Positions 26,326 through 35,831 of a DNA stretch of 64,000 nucleotides are shown in pieces; position 1 is the stretch's first letter, and each line of letters begins with the position of its first letter. The position numbers and the translations under genes are program-made. Under the pieces are notes generated by a model that was not told the origin of the DNA, did not search any database, and worked only from the letters and a program-made list of their open reading frames with translations. Source of the DNA: JAHJQZ01 sp963667595 (GTDB taxonomy: Bacteria > Pseudomonadota > Alphaproteobacteria > Rhizobiales > Devosiaceae); NCBI GenBank assembly GCA_963667595.2, contig CAXXWD010000009.1, forward strand, positions 310,001 to 374,000, in the 5' to 3' direction.

Positions 26326-27594
26326 TCATCTGCGATGGCGGGCCGCATCGCCTTTGCGGCGCATTTCACCCCAGCTGTGATTGCCGGTCAGGAACTCCCA
26401 TAAACCCCTGATCCGCCAGATGCTATTCAACTGGCGATAGCCGAAATTCTCGATAACGGCGATCAGGCCGATGCGTAGCAGGTCGGACGCGTTTGGGGTG
26501 CGTTTGAGCTCCATTTCTTCGAGGATGAGCGTCATCACGCTGTAAAACACGCCGAACAGGATAAACAGGCCGACAAAGGCGAAAATGAACGCGGCGTTGA
26601 TGGCACCCATGAGGAAGAACAGGGGCAACAGGATGTAGCCGGCGATCTCCGCGACCGGCGCCACAATGTCGACAAGCACGTTGTGGGTCAGGCCAACAAG
26701 CCCAAATCTGCCATAGCGAGGATTGCCGACCATACTCATATTGCTGGCCAGCACCTGCATTGCGCCGCGTTGCCAGCGCCGCCGCTGCGCGCTCAGTGTT
26801 TTCAGGTCCTCCGGTGCTTCGGTCCAGCAGACAGGCTCTGGCACATAGCGCATCTCATAGGGCAGTTTCCGATTCCGCATGTGCCTGTGCAGCCGGACGA
26901 TGAAGTCATAGTCTTCGCCGTGCGAGCCGGCATCGAATCCGCTGATCTCAAGCGCCAGGTCGCGCCGGAACACGCCGAAGGCACCGGAAATGATCGACAA
27001 CATGCCCCAATGGCTCCAGGCCAAACGTGTGACCAGAAAGGCGCGGATGTATTCAAGGCTCTGAACCAATGGGATGAAGCCGCGCGGCAGGCCGACTTCT
27101 ACCACTTGGCCGCGCGAGACCTTGCAGCCGTTGAGCACCCTTACGGTACTCCCGACGGCGACCATGCCATCCGAGTTTTCCATGAATGGCCGCACGGTTC
27201 TCAATAGCGACTCGGTTTCCAAAAGAGAATCGGCGTCGATGACGCAGAACAACGGGTTGCGGGCAAAATTGATGCCGGCATTTATCGCGTCGGCCTTGGA
27301 GCGGCCGTTCTGCTTGTCGATGATCAACAGGCCCGGATAAGTCGGCGAGGCATAAACGCCACGCATCGGCGCGTGATTGAGCCGCAACTCGTGGGCCCTC
27401 ACGACGGGCTTGAGCGAAAATGCCTCGATGAGCAATTGCAGCGTGGCGTCGGACGAGCCGTCATTGATGACGATGATTTCGAGGTCCGGATATTGCAGCA
27501 TCAGCATGGACCGGACATTGTCGATGATCGTCGCCTGTTCGTTATAGGCCGGCACCAGGATGCTCACCGGGGTTGCGACATCGGATATCAACAT
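26326..27594 (-). CDS. Processive family 2 glycosyltransferase (N-terminally disrupted)
   Basis: This 422-residue open part has a GT2 core: SILVPAYNEQATI at the start, IIVINDGSSDATLQ, the DxD-type VIDADSLLE, HGEDYDFIVRLH, and the processive QRRRWQRG motif. C-terminal transmembrane segments follow. The frame begins directly at the catalytic domain, and the membrane segment normally ahead of it is found out of frame upstream (27595-27784). It is flanked by YaiO-like and HEAT-repeat pseudogenes in the same orientation. It would polymerise a sugar at the inner membrane if still made and folded. Confidence 0.75.
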   Translation of the reverse strand: MLISDVATPVSILVPAYNEQATIIDNVRSMLMLQYPDLEIIVINDGSSDATLQLLIEAFSLKPVVRAHELRLNHAPMRGVYASPTYPGLLIIDKQNGRSKADAINAGINFARNPLFCVIDADSLLETESLLRTVRPFMENSDGMVAVGSTVRVLNGCKVSRGQVVEVGLPRGFIPLVQSLEYIRAFLVTRLAWSHWGMLSIISGAFGVFRRDLALEISGFDAGSHGEDYDFIVRLHRHMRNRKLPYEMRYVPEPVCWTEAPEDLKTLSAQRRRWQRGAMQVLASNMSMVGNPRYGRFGLVGLTHNVLVDIVAPVAEIAGYILLPLFFLMGAINAAFIFAFVGLFILFGVFYSVMTLILEEMELKRTPNASDLLRIGLIAVIENFGYRQLNSIWRIRGLWEFLTGNHSWGEMRRKGDAARHRR

Positions 27595-27784
27595 TGTCCC
27601 AGGCGGATTCCGTGTCGTCGGCTTTCGAATGCTTGCGCAGCTCCCGAAACGCTGCGGGCAATTGCACCAGGCTGATCGCGTTCAGCAAAAGGCCGATGCC
27701 CAGAATGATCAGGGAGATCGCCTGAAACAGGTCTTGATTGGATCGCAGCGTTGTCTCGATGACGGTCTAGGTGTTTTCGAGCAT
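27595..27784 (-). pseudogene. Detached N-terminal membrane segment of the GT2
   Basis: ATG 27784 overlaps the HEAT-gene stop as TGATG. The frame has a TAG at codon 6 (27767-27769), then reads LFQAISLIILGIGLLLNAIS, PAAFRELRKHSKADDTESAW, a transmembrane helix and linker. It leaves the glycosyltransferase frame by one nucleotide at about 27598. The coupling start, helix and linker fit the usual N-terminus of this kind of glycosyltransferase, so the ancestral gene probably ran 27784 to 26326 (about 486 codons). Confidence 0.6.
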
Positions 27785-28795
27785 CAGCTTGCCGCCATTT
27801 CCGCCAGCACCTGCGTGGCGATCTCGCCACCGGCGCCGGCCTCATCTGCGGTTGCCCTGAGCACGGCCACCCCTGTCGAGCCCATCCGGAACAAGGATTC
27901 GGCGGCGCGAAACCGCACCCACCATGATGCGTCCTCAAGAGCGGCGGCAAGTTCCGGCATGGCCGCCGTGGCCTGCAGCCTGCCCAATGCTTCTGCCGCC
28001 TTTATCCACACGGCTTCGACTGGATCGTTCAGCAGGCGCGCCACATGCCCGGCGACAGCGTCGTCACCGGAGCCGTCCGAGTGCTTCGGCCGCCGCGCCA
28101 CGCACACGCGCGTTAGCGTCCTGCAGGCGTTCACACAGGATGTCACCCGAGGCCAGAGCGCCGATATTGCCGATGGCGATAACGGCGGCGACGCGGACGG
28201 CTTCGCTGACTTGACTTCGCGCGGCCGGCTGGCGCGACCAGGGCCAGCGCCGGACCTGTTCTGTTGCGGGTCTGTCCGTCTGCGGTGCTGGTGGAGCTAC
28301 CAGCTCATGAAGGGCTGGCAGGGACTCCGGGCCAAAACGGCCAAACACATCGGCCAGCATTGGCGTGTTGGTGAGCGGTGTCGAGCCGAATGTTCGCAAT
28401 ACTGTCGCGGGATCGATGGCGTCCGTGTGGCGCGCCAGTCCACGCAGGGCCGCCAATTGCACGTAAGGGTCGACCGCCTCTATCTATGCCATCAGCACAG
28501 AGGCGCTTTCATCCGGCGGGAAATAGCCCAGCAGGGTCAATGCATTGATGCGCGCGTTGCGCTGCCGGGCCGACACCGCGGTCTTGAGATAGTCAAATAA
28601 ACCGAGCCGCGCGACAAGCGCGATGATTTCATCGACATAGGCGCCGCGCACCGCCCTGATCATGTCGAGGGTGGTATGCAAGATAATGGTGTGGTCCGCG
28701 TGCGACAGGCGCGGCAAGTCCGCCAAACTGATCGGTACCGGACTGTCCAACATGGCGTTGAGCAGCGCTGTCAGTTCGACCCGGCGCGCGACGTT
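27784..28795 (-). pseudogene. HEAT-repeat protein, broken in at least three places
   Basis: The minus strand encodes HEAT-like helical repeats (NARINALTLLGYFPPDESAS, YVQLAALRGLARHTD, VRVAAVIAIGNIGALASGD, VRGAAAEALGRL, VEAVWIKAAEALGRLQA, WVRFRAAESLFRMG). A TAG interrupts after SVLMA near 28485. A one-nucleotide insertion after LGRLR near 28068 shifts the frame. The 5' end is cut at about 28795, where the opposite-strand kinase begins. HEAT repeats are protein-interaction scaffolds. The coupling TGATG with the GT2 start indicates a former operon. Confidence 0.7.
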
Positions 28796-28810
28796 TCTGT
28801 GGAACACCGC

Positions 28811-30295
28811 ATGCGCAAGGCGCTGGAGGAAGCAGAGCGGCGCTGGTCCATCGCGCTCAGCGGCTCGCAGATCGGCGTCTACGATGTCGATCTCGTGTCC
28901 GGCAGGTCGGTCGTTTCCGACACCTGGTGGAAGATGCTGGGCCTTCAGCCCGACGCGGACGCCAATCCGGAACAGATATGGAAAGAAAGGCTGCACCCGG
29001 ACGACCGGGAGATGGTCATCGCCGCGGACAGGGCCTGCATCGCCGGCGAAATCGAGCGCTTAAAAACCGAATACCGGATCCTGCATAATGACGGCCATTA
29101 CATCTGGCTATTGTCCGATGCGATGGTTGCTGAGCGCGACGCGGACGGCATTGCCGCGCGCCTTGTCGGAACGCAGACGGACATCACTGGATTGAAGTCG
29201 GCCGAAGCAGCACTGATGGCCAGCGAAGAGCGATTCCGCTCCGCGATCGAGAACGCGCCGATCGGCATGGCGCTGCTCGATCTGGACGGACACTGGCTGA
29301 CGGTGAATGACGCGCTTTGCGAGTTCCTCGGCTACACTCCCGTTGAGTTGACCAAGAGTTCGTTCCAAGAGCTTACCCATCCCGAGGATCTCGAGGCCGA
29401 CCTTGCCAATATGCGGCAATTACTGAATGGCGAAATCCCCTCCTATCAGCTCGAAAAGCGCTACATCCACAAATCGGGCACGCACAAATGGGGCTCGCTG
29501 AGCGTGTCGCTGGCACGCGATGAAGCCGGATATCCGGCCTACATCATTAAGCAAATCCTCGACGTTACGCATCGGCGCGAGGTCGAACGTCTGCAATCGG
29601 AATTCATCTCGACCGTCAGCCACGAACTCAGAACGCCGCTCACGGCGATCCAGGGGGCGCTCTCCCTGCTGCGGGCCAATTTCGAAACCCGGGCCAACGA
29701 CAAGGATAAGAAGCTGATCGCCAACACGCTGGAGAGCAGCCAGAGGCTCTCGCGGCTCGTCAACGATATTCTCGACGTCCAGAAAATGGCTGAAGACAAG
29801 GTGGACTACGATTTCGAGATTGCCGATATCTGCGAGCTTGTGCGGCAGACCGCTGAGGCCCAAGCGCCGTTCGCTGAGAAATGGGGCATCGAGATCGAGA
29901 TGCGATTGCCAGCAGAAGCCATCAATTGCCGCATCGACAAGGATCGGTTCAGCCAGGCACTGGTCAACCTCGTTTCCAACGCCATCAAATTCTCGGACGA
30001 AGGCGTCAAGATCATCGTTGGTGCAGAGCAGCTGGCCGACGGCGGCGCGCGCGTTTCGGTTCAGGATTTCGGGGCAGGCATCCCAGCCGAATTCCGTGAC
30101 CGGATATTCAGCAAGTTCGCGCAGGCGGATGGGTCATCGACACGCAAGAACCAGGGATCTGGCCTCGGCCTCAGTATCACCAAATCGATCATCGAGGCCT
30201 TCGGCGGCACGCTCGCTTTCCAAACCGAAACCGGCAAGGGCACGATCTTTTTCTTCGACTTGCCTGCCGTCGCGGAGGAGAAACGGCGGGCGTGA
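28811..30295 (+). CDS. PAS-PAS sensor histidine kinase, possibly N-terminally truncated
   Basis: From ATG 28811 the protein has about 494 residues: two PAS domains with PAC segments (ending GTQTDITGLKSAEAAL and QILDVTHRREVERL), a HisKA dimerisation helix with the phospho-accepting His in STVSHELRTPLTAIQG, and a HATPase domain (N box NLVSNAIKF, G1 VQDFGAGIP, G2 GSGLGLSITKSIIEAFGG). No transmembrane segment is visible, so it is cytoplasmic as read. There is no convincing ribosome-binding site, and the sequence immediately upstream belongs antisense to the HEAT pseudogene. The original N-terminus may therefore be lost in a rearrangement. No response regulator is adjacent. Confidence 0.8.
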   Translation: MRKALEEAERRWSIALSGSQIGVYDVDLVSGRSVVSDTWWKMLGLQPDADANPEQIWKERLHPDDREMVIAADRACIAGEIERLKTEYRILHNDGHYIWLLSDAMVAERDADGIAARLVGTQTDITGLKSAEAALMASEERFRSAIENAPIGMALLDLDGHWLTVNDALCEFLGYTPVELTKSSFQELTHPEDLEADLANMRQLLNGEIPSYQLEKRYIHKSGTHKWGSLSVSLARDEAGYPAYIIKQILDVTHRREVERLQSEFISTVSHELRTPLTAIQGALSLLRANFETRANDKDKKLIANTLESSQRLSRLVNDILDVQKMAEDKVDYDFEIADICELVRQTAEAQAPFAEKWGIEIEMRLPAEAINCRIDKDRFSQALVNLVSNAIKFSDEGVKIIVGAEQLADGGARVSVQDFGAGIPAEFRDRIFSKFAQADGSSTRKNQGSGLGLSITKSIIEAFGGTLAFQTETGKGTIFFFDLPAVAEEKRRA

Positions 30296-30616
30296 GTCTC
30301 ATGCTGTCTGCGTAGGTGGAGTTCTTTCGTGCGCGTCGTCCCCCGAGTATCTCCCACGCAAAGTCCGCCTTGGGGCATCGGAGACGATCGCTGGAACGAA
30401 TGGGATGGGACGCAAAGCTGTCGAAGCCGGTCGACAATGCCGACCGCTACTAACGCCTAATCGCGATGAAGTCGGACGGGTAAGCTGCGGGTAACTCGCA
30501 GAGGGCGGACCGTATGACGGCCAGGCTACCTAACTTGGACGTGTCTCAATCCCCGTCAAGAGAGAAGTCTACGCTTCGGCCACCGCAATGCAAACCGTAA
30601 GCTTCGAACTGATGTT
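30296..30616. other. Intergenic stretch between convergent genes
   Basis: No gene recognised. The kinase and the integrase relic converge on this stretch. I looked for a tRNA-like attachment site for the P4-type integrase and did not find one. Confidence 0.35.
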
Positions 30617-31795
30617 TCAATTGGCCGGAGTGGTTTTCTCATCCGCTTTGCTACCCAAATGCTGCTCCCAAGCCTCCATCATCTGACGGCGTGCATCGAG
30701 CAAGTCCGTGCGGTGGTACGCAGCCTTTACAGAATTCTTGATCGTGTGCGCCATAGCACGTTCGGCAAGGTCTCTTGCATAACCGTGTTCCGAGGCCCAG
30801 TCGCGAAAGGACGAGCGAAAACCGTGAACCATCGCGGTTCTGTCCGGCGTGTCGCTCGCAATATTCGCATCACGCAGGATCTTGGTCAGCATCATGTCGC
30901 TGAGCGGCGTATCCTTGCGGGAGGCAAAGACCAGATTGCTCTCTGTTCGAAACGGCAAGTGCGCGATTCAGAATCGCCGCGGCTCGATCAGTCAGCGGGA
31001 CGCGGTGGCTGGCCTTTACCTTCATACGGTGGCCCGGAACCGTCCAGACACGGTTCTCGAGATCGATCTCGTCCCACACCATGCCGCGCACTTCCCCGGA
31101 GCGCGCCGCGGTCAACAAAACCAATTCAAGAGCTTGTTTTCCAACGCGGGGCAATGGTGTTCGAAGCACTTGAACAACGAAGTCCGGAAGGTTACGCCAC
31201 GGCACTGCCGGATGATGCGCGATGCGTTCGCGTTTGCCGGGCTGGCGCGCAAGAAGCTGTGCGACAACGACGATTGGACTGGCCACGATGTAATCCCGTG
31301 CAGAGCACAATTTCACGACCGCGTCGCAGCGTTGGCGAACGCGTGATGCTGTTTCGGGCTTGGTCAGCCAGATGGGGCACAACACGTCGGCAAAATCGGA
31401 TGCTCGCAGTTCGTCGACCCGTTTATCGCCGATGACAGGGAAGGCATAGGTCTCAACAGTCGAGATCCATTGATCGGCATGTTTGGCATTGCGAAACCCG
31501 CCGCAGACCTCCGCGAAAACTGTTCTGGCTACCGTTTCGAACGTAGGCGTCGACAAGGTTTCGGAAGCTTGCTGGTTCGCCCGCCGGGCCTCCAATGGGT
31601 CCTTGCCGGCGGCTATGAGCTATCGCGCTACAAAACCTTTTCCCGCGCAGAGACAAGCGAGACTTTAGGATATATCCCAAGCCCCATGTCGCGCCTTTAC
31701 CCGATCACGGGTGAGACAAAGCGCAGGATCCATTTGCCCTGTCCGGCGATGGAACCCGGATGCAGCGATAAACCGGTGATACTGCCGTCAGAAAT
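30617..31795 (-). pseudogene. P4-type (DUF4102) tyrosine integrase, multiply broken
   Basis: Reading minus-strand frames in order gives an arm-binding N-terminus (KWILRFVSPVIG, stop, RRDMGLGIYPKVSLVSAREK), then after a stop and frameshift LIAAGKDPLEARRANQQAS and the core domain with the first catalytic Arg in TAARSGEVRGMVW. After another frameshift near 30950 comes the C-terminal HGFRSSFRDWA (His and Arg) and the tyrosine in AAYHRTD. All catalytic boxes are recognisable, but at least four lesions make it non-functional. It marks an old genomic island end. Confidence 0.8.
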
Positions 31796-31946
31796 TGGCC
31801 GATCGGTAGGCTTGAGTTTTTAGCACGGGTGTCTGTTAACAAGCTCGCAGGCTGTTCCTCTAGAGAACAATCCCACATTCAGCCCCACGTAGCTCAAGAG
31901 CTTCAATGAGATTTATCCAAACGAACTGTGAATAGCCCCGAGTTTT

Positions 31947-32966
31947 CTAGACGCCCTCGGTGCTCATTCTCTGCTGCCGTTCGAACTCGACGGGAGGCAG
32001 CATTCCGTTCCTGACGTGCTTGCGTATTGGGTTGTAGAACATCTCGATGTAATCGAACACGTCCTGCCGGGCTTCTGCGCGGGTTTTGTAGGCCCGGCGC
32101 CGTATCCGTTCCCGCTTGAGCAGGTTGAAGAAGCTCTCGGCGACGGCGTTGTCGTGGCAGTTGCCGCGGCGGCTCATCGAGTGTTCCAGGTTGTGATGCT
32201 TGAGGAATGCAGCCCAGTCCATGCTGGTGAACTGGGAGCCCTGGTCCGAGTGGATCAGCACCTTGCCCTTCGGCTTCCGTCTCCACACCGCCATCAGCAA
32301 TGCCTGTAGGACCACGTCCGTGGTCTGGCGGCTCTGCATCGACCATCCGACGACACGCCGGGAATAAAGATCGATGACGACCGCCAGGTAGGCGAAGCCT
32401 TCCAGCGTCCGGATATAAGTGATGTCTGTCACCCAGGCCCGATCAGGGACTTCTACGTCGAACTGCCGGTCCAGCGTGTTGTCGACGACGACCGAAGGCT
32501 TGCCACCATAGCTTCCCGGCCGGCGCTTGTAGCCGATCTGGGCCTTGATCCCGGCCAGTCTTGCCAGTCGTGCAACCCGGTTCGGGCAACAGGTCTCTCC
32601 CTGATCAAGAAGATCATCGTGGAGCTTGCGATAGCCATAGACCTTGCCGCTGTCATGCCAGGCTGCCCTGATGAGCTCGGTCTGCCGGACATCCTCCTCC
32701 GCTCGCTTGCTCAGCGGGGTCTTCAGCCAGGCATAGAAGCCACTGGGTTGGATGCGCAGGCACCGACACATCGCACGCACCGAAAACAGCGGGCGATGCT
32801 CGGCAACGAACGCGTATCTCACTTTGCATCCTTGGCGAAATACGCGGTCGCTTTTTTTAGGATGTCGCGCTCCTCGGTGACGCGCGTCAGCTCCTTCTTC
32901 AGTCGTCGAATCTCGGCATCCTTGCCATCGTCGGCCGACCCCGCCGCCGAAAACCTCCTCTTCCAC
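31947..32966 (-). CDS. IS3-family transposase OrfB (made by -1 frameshift)
   Basis: The true OrfB part starts near the A7 run (KVRYAFVAEHRPLFSVRAMC); the first 45 or so codons of the open frame are antisense to nothing known and are read out of OrfA's frame. The DDE domain is complete: WVTDITYIRT, HSDQGSQFTS and the E in NCHDNAVAESFF, followed by FDYIEMFYNPIRKH near the C-terminus. The product is expected as an OrfAB fusion. Confidence 0.88.
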   Translation of the reverse strand: MEEEVFGGGVGRRWQGCRDSTTEEGADARHRGARHPKKSDRVFRQGCKVRYAFVAEHRPLFSVRAMCRCLRIQPSGFYAWLKTPLSKRAEEDVRQTELIRAAWHDSGKVYGYRKLHDDLLDQGETCCPNRVARLARLAGIKAQIGYKRRPGSYGGKPSVVVDNTLDRQFDVEVPDRAWVTDITYIRTLEGFAYLAVVIDLYSRRVVGWSMQSRQTTDVVLQALLMAVWRRKPKGKVLIHSDQGSQFTSMDWAAFLKHHNLEHSMSRRGNCHDNAVAESFFNLLKRERIRRRAYKTRAEARQDVFDYIEMFYNPIRKHVRNGMLPPVEFERQQRMSTEGV

Positions 32967-33088
32967 TCGTAGAGCGAGTGCGGGCTGACCCCGAGACGCT
33001 TCGAAACCTCCGCAACCGGATAGCCCCGTTCGGTGATCTGTGCCACCGCGTCCCGCTTGAACTCGTCACTGAAGTTGGCTTTGCCCAT
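32819..33088 (-). CDS. IS3-family transposase OrfA
   Basis: This 89-residue protein has a helix-turn-helix (YPVAEVSKRLGVSPHSLYEW) followed by a leucine-zipper-like coiled coil (AEIRRLKKELTRVTEERDIL) and ends KKATAYFAKDAK. The AAAAAAAG run near its 3' end is the frameshift site into OrfB. Confidence 0.88.
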   Translation of the reverse strand: MGKANFSDEFKRDAVAQITERGYPVAEVSKRLGVSPHSLYEWKRRFSAAGSADDGKDAEIRRLKKELTRVTEERDILKKATAYFAKDAK

Positions 33089-33148
33089 CTTGGCCTCCTT
33101 GCCTCAAAATTAGGGAAGAAGGCGTCTACGAATCTAGGGGCTATTCAC

Positions 33149-33480
33149 GATGTATCGAGCGCACCAAGAGCGGATTGAACTCCAAGCTCTACGCCGTATG
33201 CCATGGCAAGGGCCGGCCGCTCATCATGCTGCTCAGCGAAGGTCAGATGAGCGATCACAAGGGCGCAAGGCTCATACCCGGCGCGCTCCCGCCGGCCAAG
33301 GCGCTTCTGGGGGATCGGGGGTACGACTCCAACTGGTTCCGGGCTGAACTGGCCCAAAAGCAGATCGAAGCCTGCATTCCCTCATCCAGAAGCCGAAAGG
33401 TCGATATCCCTCACGACAAAACGCTCTATCGCAACCGCCACCGTATCAAGAACATGTTCGGCAAGCTGCATCGCCGCAAT
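33149..33480 (+). pseudogene. IS5-family transposase fragment
   Basis: An open frame reads ERTKSGLNSKLYAV, then RPLIMLLSEGQMSDHKGARL, LLGDRGYDSNWFRAEL and YRNRHRIKNMFGKL. These are the central DDE segments of IS5 (IS427-group) transposases, including the second Asp in DRGYDS. Both ends are missing: the left is cut by the IS3 end, and the right switches to phage-like sequence after KNMFGKL. Confidence 0.85.
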
Positions 33481-33714
33481 TGTCATCTTCTGGCTCTGAT
33501 CAATGAGTCCTGAGCCTAGTGTTTGCTCAACGCCATCACCGTCGAAATACTTAACACTAGTAATCGACTGAATCGGCGCCAGTGGCAGCACGATCTTTTC
33601 GGGCCACCAATCGAGCGTGTACGTCCAAATCTGTGTGAGCAACGCCCGGCGCGTCTTGCTGACAGACCCATCCATCAACGTGACAGCGGTCTCTGTCAGG
33701 GCGCGGATAGGCAC
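33475..33714 (-). pseudogene. Phage head-tail connector (gp6-like) fragment
   Basis: On the minus strand the frame reads TRRALLTQIWTYTLDWWPE, then LPLAPIQSITSVKYFDGDGV. The pattern (LLTQTW-x-W-P-x-LPLPPVQSxxSVxYxDxDG) is typical of phage gp6-like head-tail connector proteins, which are about 100-200 residues. The C-terminal part is replaced by antisense of the IS5 fragment. It is a small prophage or gene-transfer-agent relic. Confidence 0.5.
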
Positions 33715-34221
33715 GCCTGTTGAAATTCACGATCATGGCGCCACGCGGTCGCGGGCGCTAAAGGACCAAGGTCAGTCGCGCAGAAAAGTGTTCCGGAAGC
33801 TTGTGCGCTCAGCCGACAAAAAACCACCGGAAGGCCAGCGCAAGGCGATTTGATCAGGTGGTCGAAACAGGGTGCTTACCAGATGCCATCCTTTGAGCGC
33901 ACCTGGGTTCTGCAGGATATTCTCGTCAGCGCCGCGGCATTGACCGTCATCACGGACAGGTCAGAAAAGCCGTCTGCGCTCAAGCGGAGCACTTCTCTAC
34001 TCTCGATTCGGACAAAACAACCGACACCTCTGCTCAAGCGGCGGGAATACGGTGTCGTCCCTTGGGAGGATTGCGTACCCCCGCCGCGTTAATCCTAAAT
34101 GCCTCACCAGCAGTCAAACACGCTCCCCGTTATTGACATCGTCCTGATGTATTTGTTAGTTAATAGTTAGTTAATTACAGAACTGAAGCCTTAGGCATTC
34201 ATTCGGAAAATTGGTGCGGTT
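33715..34221. other. Intergenic stretch ahead of the polysaccharide locus
   Basis: No supported gene. Composition becomes AT-rich around 34130-34190 (a TTAGTTAATAGTTAGTTAAT-type run), probably the promoter region of the sugar transferase. Confidence 0.35.
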
Positions 34222-34971
34222 TTGTCCGATATTGTTTCATCTAGAACTGCTGGAACGCTAACCAAGGCGGAGTTGACCGCCTCTTCGGAGATGGAGCGAA
34301 CGCCTCCTATCTCGGCACTTGCCCGTGAAATCGAGGCACCGAAAACCAGCTCCGTCATTCGTCGCCTCAACCTCGCGGCAAAGAGGGTTCTGGATGTTGT
34401 TGGAGCGAGTCTCGCCCTTGCGCTCTTGTCGCCTTTGCTGATTGTGGCAGCGATTGCCATCAAGCTCGAAGACGGGGGACCGGTGCTTTTTATCCAGGAG
34501 CGTTGGGGTAAGGACAACAAGGTCTTCAAGGTTTTTAAATTCCGATCAATGCAGACTGGAAAATGTGATGCATCAGGTGTCACGCAGACTGTTGAGGGAG
34601 ATGATCGGGTCACCCGGGTCGGTGCGTTCTTCAGAAAAACAAATATTGATGAACTGCCACAACTGTTGAACGTTATCAAAGGTGATATGTCGATTGTCGG
34701 TCCGAGATGTCATGTTCCCGACATGAAGGCCGCCGGCATGGTCTATGAAGATCTCGTGCCAAAATATCACTTGCGCCACGCCATGCGCCCTGGGATTACC
34801 GGCCTAGCCCAAGTGCGGGGCTTGCGCGGTCCGACAGTCAGCGCCAGCTTGTCCATTCGCCGCGTGCAGGCCGATCTCGAATATGTTGCCAATTTCAATG
34901 TCATGCTCGACATCGTCATCATTCTTCGGACGATCTGGAAGGAAGTGCTGCGCGGCGGGAGCGGCTTTTAG
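34222..34971 (+). CDS. Polysaccharide-priming sugar transferase (ExoY/WbaP-type)
   Basis: This protein of about 249 residues has one N-terminal membrane helix after KRVLDVVGASLALALLSPLL, followed by the bacterial sugar-transferase domain: GGPVLFIQERWG, FKVFKFRSMQT, the acidic FFRKTNIDELPQLLNV, GDMSIVGPRCHVP and MRPGITGLAQVRG. It should transfer a sugar phosphate to undecaprenyl phosphate at the inner membrane, the first step of repeat-unit assembly. The upstream start is a TTG at 34222 with no clear ribosome-binding site; ATG 34291 is an alternative that keeps the whole domain. It opens the exopolysaccharide locus. Confidence 0.9.
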   Translation: MSDIVSSRTAGTLTKAELTASSEMERTPPISALAREIEAPKTSSVIRRLNLAAKRVLDVVGASLALALLSPLLIVAAIAIKLEDGGPVLFIQERWGKDNKVFKVFKFRSMQTGKCDASGVTQTVEGDDRVTRVGAFFRKTNIDELPQLLNVIKGDMSIVGPRCHVPDMKAAGMVYEDLVPKYHLRHAMRPGITGLAQVRGLRGPTVSASLSIRRVQADLEYVANFNVMLDIVIILRTIWKEVLRGGSGF

Positions 34972-35219
34972 CCGAGAATAGCATCCCGCGCGCACTGCCT
35001 AGCGCCGTCTGACACCTATCTAGAAAAACTGTTTCTTCAGCCCTCGCAAAGCCAGCGAGGGTTGCGCATGTGCTGTGACTGCGCACGACAACTTGCGATG
35101 CTGTAAAGAGCATCGGGTACAAATCAACAGGCCACGGGCTGCGCCGTTCACCATTTCTTAGGCATATGCTTGGAGCAGGGCCGGGGAGGACTATACTGTA
35201 GGCAAATCGAGGATAACCA

Positions 35220-35831
35220 ATGTCCATATTTGCCAATCCTTTCAAAAGCGCCTTGCTGATCGTCGTCGCCCTTGTTCTGGTCTTGGGTTCCTCGCCGTCG
35301 GACTTCGCCGCTGATATGCCGCGTGCCCAAATCGAACAGGGCACCCCCGCATTATCAAACGCAGAATACCTTGATCGATATGCGGACCTATTGATGCTGC
35401 GGCTGCGTTTCGGCGCCGTGCTTTCCGACGAGTTGCCGGGTCTGATGCGTGCCGCGGCGCGGCGCGTAGAAACGAACGGCGTGTCGGAAAAGGATGTTCA
35501 GGCGCTTCGTCAGGATTTGGAGGTCGAGCTTGCCTATTTCGTCGTCAATCTCAAATACCTAATCATGGCAGAAGGCGCTATATGGCCCGAAGACAAACCG
35601 GCCAGGACCTATCGTTTTGACGCGCTGAGCGAATTGGATGAGATTGCCCGCGAACTTGTCGATAACGCGATTTTGGACCTCGATATCGGTCATATTTTGC
35701 ACCGCCTCGAAGCTGTGAACGCCTGGACCGAGGGACAACCGAAACCGGTGGATGACTGGTTCGATCCTGCCGATCGTCAGTATCTCATCGACGATGCGGT
35801 GGTTGCGGCGAACACCGCGACCTCTAGCTGA
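35220..35831 (+). CDS. Unrecognised secreted or membrane-anchored protein of the polysaccharide locus
   Basis: This 203-residue protein has an N-terminal hydrophobic segment (SALLIVVALVLVLGSS) that is either a signal peptide or an anchor. The rest is predicted helical (LDRYADLLMLRLRFGAVLSD, ELAYFVVNLKYLIMAEGAIW, ARELVDNAILDLDIGHILHR). I do not recognise a family. The gene sits between the priming transferase and a TetR regulator, so a role in polysaccharide assembly or export is possible by context only. Confidence 0.7.
   Translation: MSIFANPFKSALLIVVALVLVLGSSPSDFAADMPRAQIEQGTPALSNAEYLDRYADLLMLRLRFGAVLSDELPGLMRAAARRVETNGVSEKDVQALRQDLEVELAYFVVNLKYLIMAEGAIWPEDKPARTYRFDALSELDEIARELVDNAILDLDIGHILHRLEAVNAWTEGQPKPVDDWFDPADRQYLIDDAVVAANTATSS

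Larger units (their letters stand above)
31928..33148 (-). mobile_element. IS3-family insertion sequence
   Basis: Terminal inverted repeats begin GTGAATAGCCCC at both ends (31928 onward and complementary to 33148) and share TAGACGCC a few bases in. The element encodes OrfA and OrfB with a -1 slippery run of seven A at 32852-32858. I see no matching 3-5 bp target duplication. The right end abuts an IS5-family fragment exactly, suggesting an IS-mediated deletion next to it. Confidence 0.88.

Noticed and set aside
30296..30616. Looked for a tRNA gene or attachment site next to the P4-type integrase
   Set aside because: No cloverleaf or CCA-ending tRNA-like sequence could be recognised by eye.
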